Part shown: positions 20,947-33,977 of the stretch, piece by piece | How the letters are laid out: each line of letters begins with the position of its first letter | Numbering within the stretch: position 1 is the stretch's first letter | NCBI GenBank assembly: GCA_002104895.1 | Contig: MCFG01000005.1 | Location: forward strand, 347,501 to 411,500 | Source: Anaeromyces robustus | Taxonomy: Eukaryota > Neocallimastigomycota > Neocallimastigomycetes > Neocallimastigales > Neocallimastigaceae | Direction: 5' to 3' | DNA length: 64,000 nucleotides | Translations under genes and position numbers: made by a program | The notes under the pieces: generated by a model | What the model was told of the DNA's origin: nothing | Databases searched by the model: none | The model's input: only the letters and a program-made list of their open reading frames with translations

Positions 20947-21639
20947 AATTATTTAAACATATAAAAAATATAATATAATTCATATATTTAATACGTTAAG
21001 TAAATTAAAAATTTAAAATAAATAAATAATTATAATTATATAGAAAAAGATAATAATATACTAAATAGCAATAGCAATAATAACAACTACAATAACTTAA
21101 TCACAATAATAACTTATTATCATATAACAAAAAACTACATCCAAATAATACATATTATTTTAATTTTTTAATATATATTATATGCTAATACTTATATATA
21201 ACATATAACAAATTCAACTGATAATGCATAAGATAAGAATTCATATAATAATGATAATTTCAAACTAGTATTTCCAATTTCATAATAGAAATTTTTTAAA
21301 TAATACCAAAAACATATAAATAATTAATATTAAAATACAAGGCATCTAAGGTCAGTATAATTATTTATATTTATATAAATAATATTAAAAACTTTATTTT
21401 AAATATTTTTTAATATATATATTAAAACCAAAAATTAATATTAATTTTAATTAATAACTAATCAAACTCTATATACTATATAATTAAACTAAATAAATTA
21501 TTACAAGTAATATATTAACTATTATACTAATTTTATTATAATTATTATGCTTAAATAATTGAATATTATTAATTCTATTAACTAATTATTATCATCTATT
21601 TAAGTATTTTCTGATTAAATATTTTTCTGAATATTGTTT
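20066..21639. other. Intergenic between convergent genes
   Basis: About 1.6 kb of AT-rich sequence between the 3' ends of the kinesin-like and coiled-coil genes. It has an (AAAAT)n patch near 20262-20291 and a poly-A run at 20912-20945. No gene was seen. Confidence 0.6.
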
Positions 21640-24147
21640 TTATTCTTTGTCATGAACAGTATTGTATAATTTATTAGTTAGCTTAACGACTCTTTGCCAT
21701 TTAGTATCGCTTATTTTAATTTTCTTTTCAATTTCATTATCATCAATTAAATCATCATCAATCTCAAGAACTCTCTTATTTGATTGACTTTTTACTTCTA
21801 TATTATTCACTAAATTATCAACTTCAGGAATTCTTTTTTTCGATTGCTTTTCTCTTTCTAAAGTTTTACTATTATTCACTAAATTATCAACTTCAGGAAT
21901 TCTTTTTTTTGATTGATTTTCTCTTTCTGTAGTATTAACATTATTCATTAAATTATCAACTTCAGGAATTCTTTTTTTTGATTGATTTTCTCTTTCTGTA
22001 GTATTAACATTATTCATTAAATTATCAACTTCAGGAATTCTTTTTTTTGATTGATTTTCTCTTTCTGTAGTATTAACATTATTCATTAAATTATCAACTT
22101 CAGGAATTCTTCTTTTTGATTGATTTTCTCTTTCTATACTATTAACATTATTCATTAAATTATCAACTTCAGGAATTCTTCTTTTTGATTGATTTTCTCT
22201 TTCTATATTATTAACATTATTCATTAAATTATCAACTTCAGGTGTTCCCTTTTTAAATTGTCCTTCTTTTTCTATAGTATTAACAATACTCATTACATAA
22301 CCATCTTCGGGAGTTCCTTTTTTAAGTTGATTTTCTTTTTCTATAGTATCAACATTATTATCAACTTCAGGAATTCTTTTTTTTAATTGATTTTCTCCTT
22401 CTACAGCATTAACATTATTTATTAAATTGACTTCAGAAATTCCCTTTTTTAATTGATTTCCTCCTTCTATAGTATTAACATTATTCATTGAATTATTGAC
22501 TTCAGGAACTCTGTTTTTTAATTGTTTTTTTCCTTCTACAGTATTAAGTTTTTCATTTATTTCTTCTAATTGTATTTTATTATCATCTAACTTTGAATTT
22601 CTACTTGGTAAAAGGTTTTTGACACTATTAAATAAATTATCAAGAGTTCTCTTTTTATATTGACTTTTTTCTTCTATCATATTAGGCTTTCTATTTATTT
22701 TTTCAAGTTGTACTTTATTATCATTATCTAATTTTGAATCCTTATTTTGTAAAATATCTTGATTATGCTTTAATTTTTTTTCATAATTCTGACATTCATT
22801 ATTTAATTCATTAATTTTATTTTTGTATTTTTCAGTATTATCTTTATATTTATCATACATTTCATCTTTACTTTTTTGTAAATTATCCATAGCTTTTTGG
22901 ATATCCTTGTTTTGTTTTAATAAAATTTTTTTCTTTTCTGCTTCTGATTTATTTTTATCATTAAGATCTTCATTTCTTCTTTCAAGCTCTCTTACTTTAT
23001 TTTCCAATTTACTAATTGTATTATCACAATCATTAAGAATCTTTTTACATTCTTCTTTATGTTTATCAGCAAGATCATCATTTTTTTTCTTTAAATCTTT
23101 AATTTGCTTTTCTAATCTCTCAATAGTATTATCACAATCATTAAGTATTTTTTTGCATTCATCTCTATGTTTATTTGCTTGATCTTCATTTCTTTGTTTT
23201 AAATCATTAATTTTGTCTTCTAAACTTTTAACAATACTATCACGATTGTTATTAATTTCTTCACATTTTTCGTTGTATTGTTCATTAAGATTTTCATTCT
23301 TTTTTTCTAATTCTTTAATTTTATTTTCCAATTTTTCAATAATATTATCACGTTCAACAAGAATCTTTTTACATTCTTCTAAACTATATCTTATTTTTAA
23401 AATTTCTTCTTCATGCTTTCGTTTTAAAGCGTTAATTTCATTTTGATCACATTCTAATTTAATAATATAATCATTAATCTTTTTATTGTTATTGTCTATA
23501 ATATCTTTATTTTTATCTTCTTTTTCTTCTAATTCGTCCATACAATTGGTTAGAATTTTAATTTGTTCTTTTAATTTATCAATATTTTCTCTCCATTGAT
23601 TAATTTCATTTTTTAAATCTGAAATACTATTATTTTTAATATTTACTTCTCTTTCTAATGCAGCTACTTTTTTATCTTTTGCATAATTCATATTATTTAA
23701 TTTATTTAAACTGTCATTCATTTCTATAATGTTATTTTGCATTTCCTTTAAATATTCTTTCGTTGGCATGTCAGATATTAAATTTTCAAGTAAAGTTAAT
23801 AGAGAACTACGTACTATAATATAATCTTTAGCTTCACTTCTTAGCTTTGATAATATAGTTTCAAGATCATCTTTAGTAACTTTATTAGTAGAAAGACATG
23901 ATAAATTATCAATACCTAATCCTTTTGTTGGTGTATTATAATCTTTTATTACTTCAGGACAATAACATTGTTCATTATTTATTTTTTTTGCTTCAGTGAA
24001 ATGAATAGGTTTCTTTGAAACATTAATATTGGTATTTTCATTTTGATCGACTTTTTTAATATCTTTTTTTTCGTATATATTTTGAATATTTTTAAAAACT
24101 GAATTTTCAGACAGTTTATTCCTTAATACAGATGGAGTGGTCGGCAT
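21640..24147 (-). CDS. Coiled-coil protein with 23-residue C-terminal tandem repeats
   Basis: A single exon of 835 residues starting MPTTPSVLRNKLSENS. Residues about 95-510 are dense in Lys, Glu, Asn and Leu with heptad spacing and Asn-Cys pairs such as 'ECKKILNDCDNTI', which recurs; this is a long coiled coil. From about residue 530 to 780 an imperfect tandem repeat follows with consensus 'RIPEVDNLMNNVNTTEREN' plus 'QSKK', 23 residues or 69 bp per unit. Copies are strict from about 21825 to 22240 and degrade towards 22560. The last 60 residues are non-repetitive and basic, with a Trp. There is no signal peptide or membrane segment, so a cytoskeletal or nuclear structural role is plausible, but I do not recognise the protein. 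Confidence 0.75.
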   Translation of the reverse strand: MPTTPSVLRNKLSENSVFKNIQNIYEKKDIKKVDQNENTNINVSKKPIHFTEAKKINNEQCYCPEVIKDYNTPTKGLGIDNLSCLSTNKVTKDDLETILSKLRSEAKDYIIVRSSLLTLLENLISDMPTKEYLKEMQNNIIEMNDSLNKLNNMNYAKDKKVAALEREVNIKNNSISDLKNEINQWRENIDKLKEQIKILTNCMDELEEKEDKNKDIIDNNNKKINDYIIKLECDQNEINALKRKHEEEILKIRYSLEECKKILVERDNIIEKLENKIKELEKKNENLNEQYNEKCEEINNNRDSIVKSLEDKINDLKQRNEDQANKHRDECKKILNDCDNTIERLEKQIKDLKKKNDDLADKHKEECKKILNDCDNTISKLENKVRELERRNEDLNDKNKSEAEKKKILLKQNKDIQKAMDNLQKSKDEMYDKYKDNTEKYKNKINELNNECQNYEKKLKHNQDILQNKDSKLDNDNKVQLEKINRKPNMIEEKSQYKKRTLDNLFNSVKNLLPSRNSKLDDNKIQLEEINEKLNTVEGKKQLKNRVPEVNNSMNNVNTIEGGNQLKKGISEVNLINNVNAVEGENQLKKRIPEVDNNVDTIEKENQLKKGTPEDGYVMSIVNTIEKEGQFKKGTPEVDNLMNNVNNIERENQSKRRIPEVDNLMNNVNSIERENQSKRRIPEVDNLMNNVNTTERENQSKKRIPEVDNLMNNVNTTERENQSKKRIPEVDNLMNNVNTTERENQSKKRIPEVDNLVNNSKTLEREKQSKKRIPEVDNLVNNIEVKSQSNKRVLEIDDDLIDDNEIEKKIKISDTKWQRVVKLTNKLYNTVHDKE
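21810..22560 (-). repeat. 69-bp coding tandem repeat, about 11-12 copies
   Basis: The trinucleotide core of each unit recurs at about 21825, 21894, 21963, 22032, 22101, 22170 and 22239, exactly 69 bp apart, then with decay and small length changes to about 22560. Three central units are nearly identical at DNA level, which indicates recent unequal exchange or slippage in frame. Confidence 0.85.
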
Positions 24148-24770
24148 TTTATTTTTTTTTTTTATATTTATGTATTTTTTTTTATTTGTTTGTTTTATTT
24201 ATTGTTCTTTATATATAATATAATTAACTATTATTAATAAATGGATTATTTAAAAAAAAAAGAAATTTAAAAATAAAATAAATATATAAATTATTAAAAC
24301 TTTTATTATTTTATATTTCTTCAAAATATTTTATATAAAAAGAATTAGCAGTATTTTAGTATTTTATATAATATTTATTACTAATATAATTATATCAATT
24401 AGAATCTTTTATAAATTTAAATTATATAATTTAAAGTATTTAAAGTTTTTATTTTTGGTATAAATACTAATAATTTTTAAAGAAATGTATCTTACAAGAA
24501 AACAAATTAGTAAATTTATATTAATCACGATAAATGATTTGACAATTAAAATTTTATTTGTAAATGACAGCAAATTATTAAAAAAAGAAAGTTATCACAT
24601 TTTTTTTTCAATTATTAATTTAATGTAATATTATTTTTTTGAATAAATTATATTAAATTATTTATAATTATGATATAAGATTTTCATATATTATTATTAT
24701 TATTATTATTACTATTATTATTATTATTATTATTATATTATTGTTTTTTACATTATTATTATAAAATTTC

Positions 24771-25240
<470 letters not shown>

Positions 25241-25827
25241 AATTACATAGATTAAAGCTCAAAAAGAGTTTTATTAAATATATATATAATTATGTAATAA
25301 TTGTGATATCTTAAATAATTTATATTTATTTTATTTTGTGTTTATATATATTACAATATTTTAACCTATAATTACATATATATATATATATTAATTATAT
25401 CAAATACTTTTATATATATAGTGATAGTTACAATTTTTTTTATTTAAAAGTTGTATAATATTTTTATATATAATAATCTTTATTGTATAAATGAATTAGA
25501 TATGAAAATAAAGAATCCATTTTAAATTATTCTTATTTTTCAAAAATACAATTATTTATATATATCGTTAAATATTTTTTTAATCTATTAATATTAAATC
25601 ATTCTTTTTTTTAAAAGCTTTATTTATATAAATTTTTTAAATGTAATTTACATTTTTGTATAACATTTGTTCTAACCAATAAAATTGTTAAATAATAAAA
25701 ATAAAATGATATTATATATATTACATTATATTCCATAATATATTATAATAAATTAAAATTTTTTTATAAACTAAAAATTCAACTTTTTTTTCATCTTTTA
25801 CACTAATAATGAAAAATAGAAAATATT

Positions 25828-25918
25828 AAAATAAAATAAAATAAAATAAAATAAAATAAAATAAAATAAAATAAAATAAAATAAAATAAAATAAAATAAA
25901 ATAAAATAAAATAAAATA
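25828..25918. repeat. (AAAAT)n pentanucleotide repeat
   Basis: About 18 perfect units of the pentamer, about 260 bp upstream of the Brr2 start codon. Confidence 0.9.
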
Positions 25919-26182
25919 TAATTAAATAGAATATAAATTGTAATAAAATCAATATTATAATTGAAATAACAACCATACCAATAATATAATTATAACAACA
26001 ATAATATAAAATACCATTCTTCATTTTAATCAAACAATATATAATTTTTAATTATTTTATTTTAATTTATATATTTTCTATTTTCATTTTTGTAATTTTT
26101 TTTTGCTATATGGATATATATTTAATTTAATTTAATTTACTCTTTTTAAGTCAATAATTATATGAATAAATAATAAATTAAA

Positions 26183-29100
26183 ATGGCTGAAAATATACAA
26201 AAACAAACACAATATCAATATACTGCTAATAGCAATCTTGTATTACAAGCAGATCGTTCATCTTTGCCACGTCGTAATCAAGAACCAAGTGGTGAACCAG
26301 AATCATTATGGGGAAAAATTAATCCAAAGGATTTTGGTGATAGGGCGCAAAGAACATTTAATGAAGAAAAAGAAAAAAGAGAAAAAAGAAAAAAGGAAAG
26401 AGAAGAAAAACGAAAACAAAAGGGATATAATTCATATGAAAGGCCTAAAAAAAAGAAGAAAGAAAGGTACAATTATTCAATATTTTTAATATTAATTCAT
26501 GAATTTTATTATTATCTGAATATTTCAAATTAGTTATTTTTATGATCAACTCTTCTAAAAGTTTTAATATCTTTATACAACAGATTATATATAAATATTT
26601 TATTTTTTTATTAATTAAATGTTTATAAATATAAGAATTTAAATAAAAATTTAAATATTTCAGTATAGATTAATTTAGATGTAGATATATAAATTTATAA
26701 ACATGAAATATTATATATTAATTTTTATATATATATTTTAATGTTAGTTTATTCCTAGGTCATGAAGATATTTTATCAGCTACAGATAATTTTGAGGGAT
26801 TATCATATCAACCTAAAACAAAAGAAACGCAACAAGCATATGAATTTTTATTATCATTTATTCAAAAGAATCTTGGAGATATTCAACAAGATGTATTAAG
26901 AGATGCTACAGATGAAGTAATTACAATATTGAAAGATATTAATTTAAAAGATTTTGATAAGAAAAAGTCGATAGAAGAAATAATAGGTGAATTATCATCA
27001 GATCAATTTGCACGATTAATTAATTTAGGTAAGCAAATTACAGATTATAATCAAGATCAAAATGAAAATATAAATGATGATGGTATGGCAAGAGATACTG
27101 CAATTGATGAAGAATATGGTGTTGCTGTAGTATTTGATGATGATGATGATTTACAAGATGATGAAGATGAAATTAGAGATGATGAATCAGATGATTCAGA
27201 AGAAGGTCAAGAAACTACAACAGATATGTTTTTAAAATCAGCAACGGGTGATAATGAATCAGAACAAGAAGGTGATGAAGAAGAAGATGATTTTACAACA
27301 GTTATTCATACAGAATCAAAAATTAATTTTGATGGCTCAGGTAATAAGGAACCAAAAGTAGTTCAACCACATGATATAGATGCTTTTTGGTTGCAAAGAA
27401 AGATATCAACTTATTATCATGATGCTCACGTTGCTCAAGAAAAAACATCAGCAACTTTTGATATTTTGTCTTCAGCTGCAAACCCACGTGATTGTGAAAA
27501 TGAATTGATGAATCTTTTTGATTATAATAATTTTGATTTAGTAAAGTTATTAACAAGAAATAGAGATATAATTGTATGGTGTACAAAACTTGCTCGTGCA
27601 ACACCTGTTGAACGAATTGGTATAGAAAAAGAAATGAATGAGAATGGAAAGGAATATATATTAAAACAATTAAGCGATGCTCCAACACAACAAATAAAGG
27701 AAAAGCATCGTAAAGGAGTGGTTGAAGATGCCATGGAATTAGATAAACCAAATAAACCTTTACCACCATCTGCTTCTGCAACTATTTCTTCAGGAGTAAA
27801 ATCAAAGAATAAATTATTAGCACCAAAGCAAAATATTGATATTGATTCTCTTATATTTACTCAAGGTAATCACTTAATGTCAAATAAAAAATGTAAACTT
27901 CCCAATGGTTCATTTAAGCGTTCTAAAGGAAATTATGAAGAAATTCATATTCCAGCACCAAAACCGAAAAAATTTGAAGACAATGAAAAATTAATTCCTA
28001 TATCAGAATTACCAGAATGGGCAAGACCAGGTTTTCCTAATGCTCAATCATTGAATAGAGTACAAAGTCGTGTTTATCCTACAGCTTTTTCAAGTGATGA
28101 AAATCTTTTACTTTGTGCTCCAACTGGTGCAGGTAAGACTAATGTTGCTATGTTAACTATTCTTAGAGAAATAAATAAAAATCGCAATCCAAAAACAGGT
28201 GAAATTAATATGGATGCCTTTAAGATTGTATATGTTGCTCCAATGAAAGCTTTAGTACAAGAAATGGTAGGAAATTTTTCAACTCGTTTAAAACATTTTA
28301 ATATTAAGGTAGCTGAATTAACAGGTGATCGACAACTCACTAAACAACAAATTACAGAGACACAAATTATAGTTACTACACCAGAAAAATGGGATATTAT
28401 TACTCGTAAAGGTTCTGATAAATCCTATACTAATTTAGTTCGTTTATTAATTATTGATGAAATTCATTTATTACATGATGATAGAGGTCCAGTATTGGAA
28501 AGTATTGTTAGTAGAACTTTAAGACAAATTGAACAAACTCAAGAATATGTTCGTCTTGTTGGTCTTAGTGCCACATTACCAAATTATGTTGATGTTGCAA
28601 CTTTCTTAAGAGTTGATCTTAAGACAGGTTTATTCTTTTTTGATAATAGCTACCGTCCATGTCCATTAAATCAACAATATATTGGTGTTTCTGAAAAGAA
28701 AGCAATAAAACGTTATCATTTAATGAATGAGATTACTTATGAAAAAGTCATGGAATCAGTTGGTAAAGAACAAATTTTAATTTTTACTCATTCCCGTAAG
28801 GAAACTGCTCGTACAGCCAAAATTATTCGTGATATGGCAATTGAAAAGGATACAATTGGTCAAATTTTAAAGAATGATTCAGCTAGTCAAGAAATTTTAC
28901 AAAGTGAATCAGCTACTGTGAAAAATGAAGATTTGAAAGATATACTTCCTTATGGTTTTGCAATTCACCATGCTGGAATGAGTCGTGCTGATCGTACTTT
29001 AGTTGAGGATCTTTTTACTGATGGTTACATTAAAGTTCTTGTTTCTACTGCTACTTTAGCTTGGGGTGTTAATTTACCTGCTCACACTGTTATTATTAAA

Positions 29101-32100
29101 GGAACGCAAATTTATTCACCAGAAAAAGGTAGTTGGGTTGAACTTTCTCCACAAGATATTCTTCAAATGTTAGGTCGTGCTGGTCGTCCACAATATGATG
29201 TAAATGGTGAAGGTATTATTATTACATCTCAAACTGAGTTACAATACTATCTGTCTTTACTTAATCAACAGTTACCAATTGAATCACAATTCATGAAACG
29301 CTTAGCAGATAATTTAAATGCTGAAGTTGTTTTAGGTACTATAAGAAACAGAGATGATGCTGTTCAGTGGCTTGGTTATACTTATTTATATGTTAGAATG
29401 CTTAGAAACCCAGCTTTATATGGTATTTCTCAGGAAGAATTAGAAGAAGATCCTTTCTTAGAACAAAAAAGAATTGATTTAATTCATAGTGCAGCAATTA
29501 TTTTGGATAAATGTAATTTAATTAAATATGATAAAAAACTTGGTAAGATTCAAGTTACTGAACTCGGTCGTATAGCTAGTCATTACTATATTTCTCATAA
29601 TTCAATGTCTATTTATAACCAACATTTAAAACCAATGATGAGTATTGTTGATTTATTTAGAGTATTTGCTTTATCTGATGAATTTAAATACATTCCAGTA
29701 AGAGAAGAAGAAAAATTAGAATTACAAAAATTACTTGAAAGAGTACCTATTCCAGTAAAGGAAAGTGTTGAAGAACCCACTGCAAAAACAAATGTACTTC
29801 TTCAAGCCTATATTTCTCAGTTAAAATTAGAAGGTTTTGCTTTAATGGCTGATATGGTTTATATTACTCAAAGTGCTGGTAGAATTTTAAGAGCTATTTT
29901 TGAAATTTGTCTTAAACGTGAATGGGCTCAATTATCAAGAAAAGCATTAGAACTTTGTAAAATGGTTAGTCATCGTATTTGGTTATCTATGAATCCATTA
30001 AGACAATTTAAAGATATTCCATATGATATTATAAAAAGATTAGAAAAGAAGGAATTTTCATGGGACAGATATTATGATTTAAATCCTCAAGAACTTGGTG
30101 AATTAGCACATCTTCCAAAAGCTGGTAAGTTAATTTACAAATATGTTCATCAATTCCCAAAATTAGAATTAGAAGCTCATGTTCAACCAATTACACGTTC
30201 TTTATTAAGAATTGAATTAACAATTACACCTGATTTCCAATTTGATTCAAAAGTTCACGAAGGTGGTGCTGAACCATTCTGGATTCTGGTTGAAGATGTA
30301 GATAGTGAACATATTCTATTCCAAGATATATTTATATTAAAAGAACAATATGCTGAAGAAGATCATACAATAACATTTACTGTTCCATTATTTGATCCAT
30401 TACCTCCAAACTATTTTATTAGTGTTATTAGTGATCGTTGGCTTCATTCTGAAACCAGACTTCCAGTTTCATTTAGACATCTTATTCTCCCAGAAAAATA
30501 TCCACCACATACAGATTTATTAGATCTTCAACCTTTGCCAGTTTCATCATTAAAAAATCCAGAATATGAAGCAATTTATAATAAAGATTTAAAATATTTT
30601 AATCCTATTCAAACCCAAGTGTTTAAAACTCTTTATAATACAGACGATAATGCCTTCATTGGCGCATCAGCTGGTAGTGGTAAAACAATTTGTGCAGAAT
30701 TTGCATTATTAAGATTATGGGCAATTAATCCAAAAGCAAGATGTGTTTATGTTGCACCATATGAAGAAATTATTGAACAAAAAGCACGTGAATGGAAAGC
30801 TAAAATGGGAAATTTATTAGGAGGTAAGAATATTGTTGTATTAACAGGAGAAACAGCAGCTGACTTGAAACTTTTAGAAAAAGGTGATATTATTTTTTCT
30901 ACTCCACAGAAATGGGATATGCTTTCTAGAAGATGGAAACAACGTCGTAACATTCAAACTATTGGCTTATTTATTATGGATGAAATTCATTTTATTGGTA
31001 GTGATATTGGTCCAATAATTGAAATTATTGTTTCAAGAATGCGTTATATTAGCGTTCAAACTGGTAATAAAATTCGTATAGTTACTTTAGGTGCTTCTTT
31101 AGCAAATGCTAGAGATCTTGGAGAATGGATTGGTGCAAATAGTCATTCTATTTACAATTTCCAACCTAACATAAGACCTGTTCCATTAGAAATATACATT
31201 CAAGGTTATTCTATTCCACACTTTGCTAGTTTAATGATTGCTATGACAAAACCAACTTATCTTGCTATTACATCTGGCGAAGATCAATCGGCTTTAATTT
31301 TTGTTCCAAGTCGTAAACAATGTTGTTTGACAGCTGTTGATTTATTAACTTTATGTACAGCAGATGGTAATGAATCTAAGTTCCTTCATTGTAAACCAGA
31401 AGAAATTGAACCATTCATTGAAAGAATATCTGATAAAACCTTAAAGGAAACAGTTTCAAGAGGTATTGGATTTTATCATGAAGCTCTTTCTAAATCGGAT
31501 AAACAAACTGTAGAGCATTTATTCCAAGCAGGAGCAATACAGGTTGTAGTTGCCAGTCGTGAAACATCATGGGAAATTGATATTCGTAGTAGTTTGGTTG
31601 TTATTATGGGTACTCAATATTTTGCTGGAAAAGAACATCGTTATGTTGATTATCCAGTCATTGATGTTTTACAGATGATGGGTCGTGCTTGTAAACCATC
31701 TAATAGTGAAAGTGGTCGCTGTTATTTAATGTGTCAAAGTGTTAAGAAAGATTTTTATAAGAAGTTCCTTTATGAAGCACTTCCTGTAGAAAGTCATTTA
31801 AATCATTTCCTTCATGATCATTTTAATGCTGAAATTGTTACAAAAACTATTGAAAATAAACAAGATGCTGTTGATTATTTAACTTGGACTTTCTTATATC
31901 GTCGTATGTCTCTTAATCCAAACTATTATGGACTTCAAGGTGTAACACATCGTCATATTAGTGATTATCTTTCTGAATTGGTTGAAAATACATTATTTGA
32001 TTTACAAAAAAGTAAATGTATTACAATTGAAGATGATATGGATATTAGTCCACTTAATTTAGGTATGGTTGCCGCATATTATTATATTAACTATGTTACT

Positions 32101-33180
32101 ATTGAAATGTTTAGTATGAGTTTATCAGAAAATACTAGATTTAAAGGTTTGATGGAAATTTTGAGTGCCGCTGCTGAATTTGAAGATATACCAATTCGTC
32201 ATAGAGAAGATACTGTAATTCGTCGTATTTATGAACACTGTCCAGTCAAATTCTCTAATGCAAATTTCCATGATTCTCACACAAAGACTAATATATTATT
32301 ACAAGCCCACTTCTCAAGACTTCAACTTCCACCTGATTTAGAATTTGATCAAAAACTTATACTTAATAAGATTATTCCATTAATTCAAGCTGCAGTAGAT
32401 GTCATTAGTAGTAATGGTTGGCTTACTACTGCTCTTAATTGTATGGAACTTTGTCAAATGTGTGTTCAAGCCGTTTGGAATCATGATTCACCGTTAAAAC
32501 AAATTCCATTCTTTACAAAAGATGTAATTAAACGTTGTGAAGATGCAGGTGCTGGTGAGAGTGTCTTTGATATTATGGAAATGGAGGATGATGTTCGTAC
32601 AAAATGTTTACAAATGAATAATAAACAATTAGCAGAAGTAGCTAAATATGTTAATAGATATCCAAATGTTGATTTAACCTTTGAAATAGTAGATAAAGAT
32701 GAAATTGTTGCAGGTGAACCTGTTACTCTTAAAATTTTATTAGAAAGAGATGAAGATGATGAAGAAGAAAGTGAAGAAGAAAGTGAAGGAGAAGATAAAA
32801 TGGATGTTGATAAAAAGAAATCAAAAGTTAAACCTGAAATTGGTCCAGTAATAGCTCCATATTATCCAGGTAAAAAAGATGAAGGATGGTGGATTGTTGT
32901 TGGTGATCCAAAAACTAAACAACTTGTAGCTATTAAAAGAACCACTTTACAATATCATGCATCTTTTAAATTAGAATTTATTGCACCAGAAGAACCAGGC
33001 AAATATAATTATACCCTTTATCTTTTATGTGATGCTTATATGGGTGATGACCAAGAATATCCAGTGAAGTTTAATGTACTTGAAGGTGAAGATGATGATA
33101 GTGAGGAAGAAGAAGAAGAAGAAGAAGAAGGAAAAGAAGAAGAAGAGGAAGAAGAAAGTGGTGATAATATGGAAGAATAA
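26183..33180 (+). CDS. BRR2: Pre-mRNA-splicing helicase Brr2 (SNRNP200), U5 snRNP
   Basis: Exons 26183-26466 and 26748-33180 give 2238 residues (human 2136). The start 'MAENIQKQTQYQYTANSNLV' matches the human N-terminus (QYEYKANSNLVLQADRS). Brr2 unwinds U4/U6 snRNAs during spliceosome activation and is a stable U5 snRNP subunit. It has an N-terminal plug region, then two Ski2-like helicase cassettes, each followed by a Sec63 unit. Cassette 1 has a full motif I (APTGAGKT, about residue 551), DEIH (about 665), GLSATLP, and motif VI in QMLGRAGRPQ. Cassette 2 reads GASAGSGKT (about 1399), MDEIH (about 1505), GASLA in place of the SAT motif, and QMMGRACKP. In known Brr2 the second cassette is hydrolysis-dead, and these changes agree. 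An acidic Glu-rich C-terminus ends the protein. Next to the AT-rich flanks its codon use is clearly that of a well-expressed gene. Confidence 0.97.
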
Positions 33181-33208
33181 AGTCATCTATAAATATTGAA
33201 AAATTTAG

Positions 33209-33242
<34 letters not shown>

Positions 33243-33840
33243 AAAAGAAAAGTAGAATATATATAAATACCATTTTAAAGAAAAATATCAGTTTATATAA
33301 ATTATCTTTATATAAAGATATTTATATAAACAAAAATAAAAACAGAAACAAAAAAAAAAAAAAGTAAATATTTTTTTTTATAAATTACCTTTTTTTTTTT
33401 TTTTTTTTTTTTTTTTCATAATTTTTATATTTAGTTATTTTTTTTTTTTATAATGATAAATACTTTAATTTTTATTTTATAATATTTATATTTTTTATCC
33501 ATCTTTTTTTTATATATTTTTTATTAATAAATTAATTTACATAATTTTTCATATTTAATCATTTTTATTAAATAAACATAAATAACTAATATTTGAACAA
33601 ACTTAAAAATTATTTATTATTATTATTTTTTTTTTTTTATTTTCAATTTATATTGCAAAATATTTATTAAAAAAAAACAAAAAAATAAAAAAACAATATA
33701 TACAATAAAAAATTTTTATAATAAAAAAAGATATTTATAATTATGTGTTATTATTATTACTATTATTATATTTTATTTTTTTTTGTATTTCAATAATTAA
33801 TTTTATTATTTTTATTTGATTTAAATATTTTGATTCTTCA
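33181..33840. other. Intergenic between convergent genes
   Basis: A/T homopolymer-rich spacer between the 3' ends of Brr2 and the SWSAP1-like gene. Poly-A follows the Brr2 stop by about 30 bp. No gene was seen. Confidence 0.6.
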
Positions 33841-33923
33841 TTAAAATTCTATTGTATTAATAAAATCAAAAGAATCGTTTGATTTTTGATATTTAATAGT
33901 ATTTAGAATAAAATTATTGATTA

Positions 33924-33977
<54 letters not shown>

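Noticed and set aside
22823-23446. Plus-strand Ser/Phe/Leu-rich frames
   Set aside because: They are antisense of the coiled-coil gene, with no independent support.
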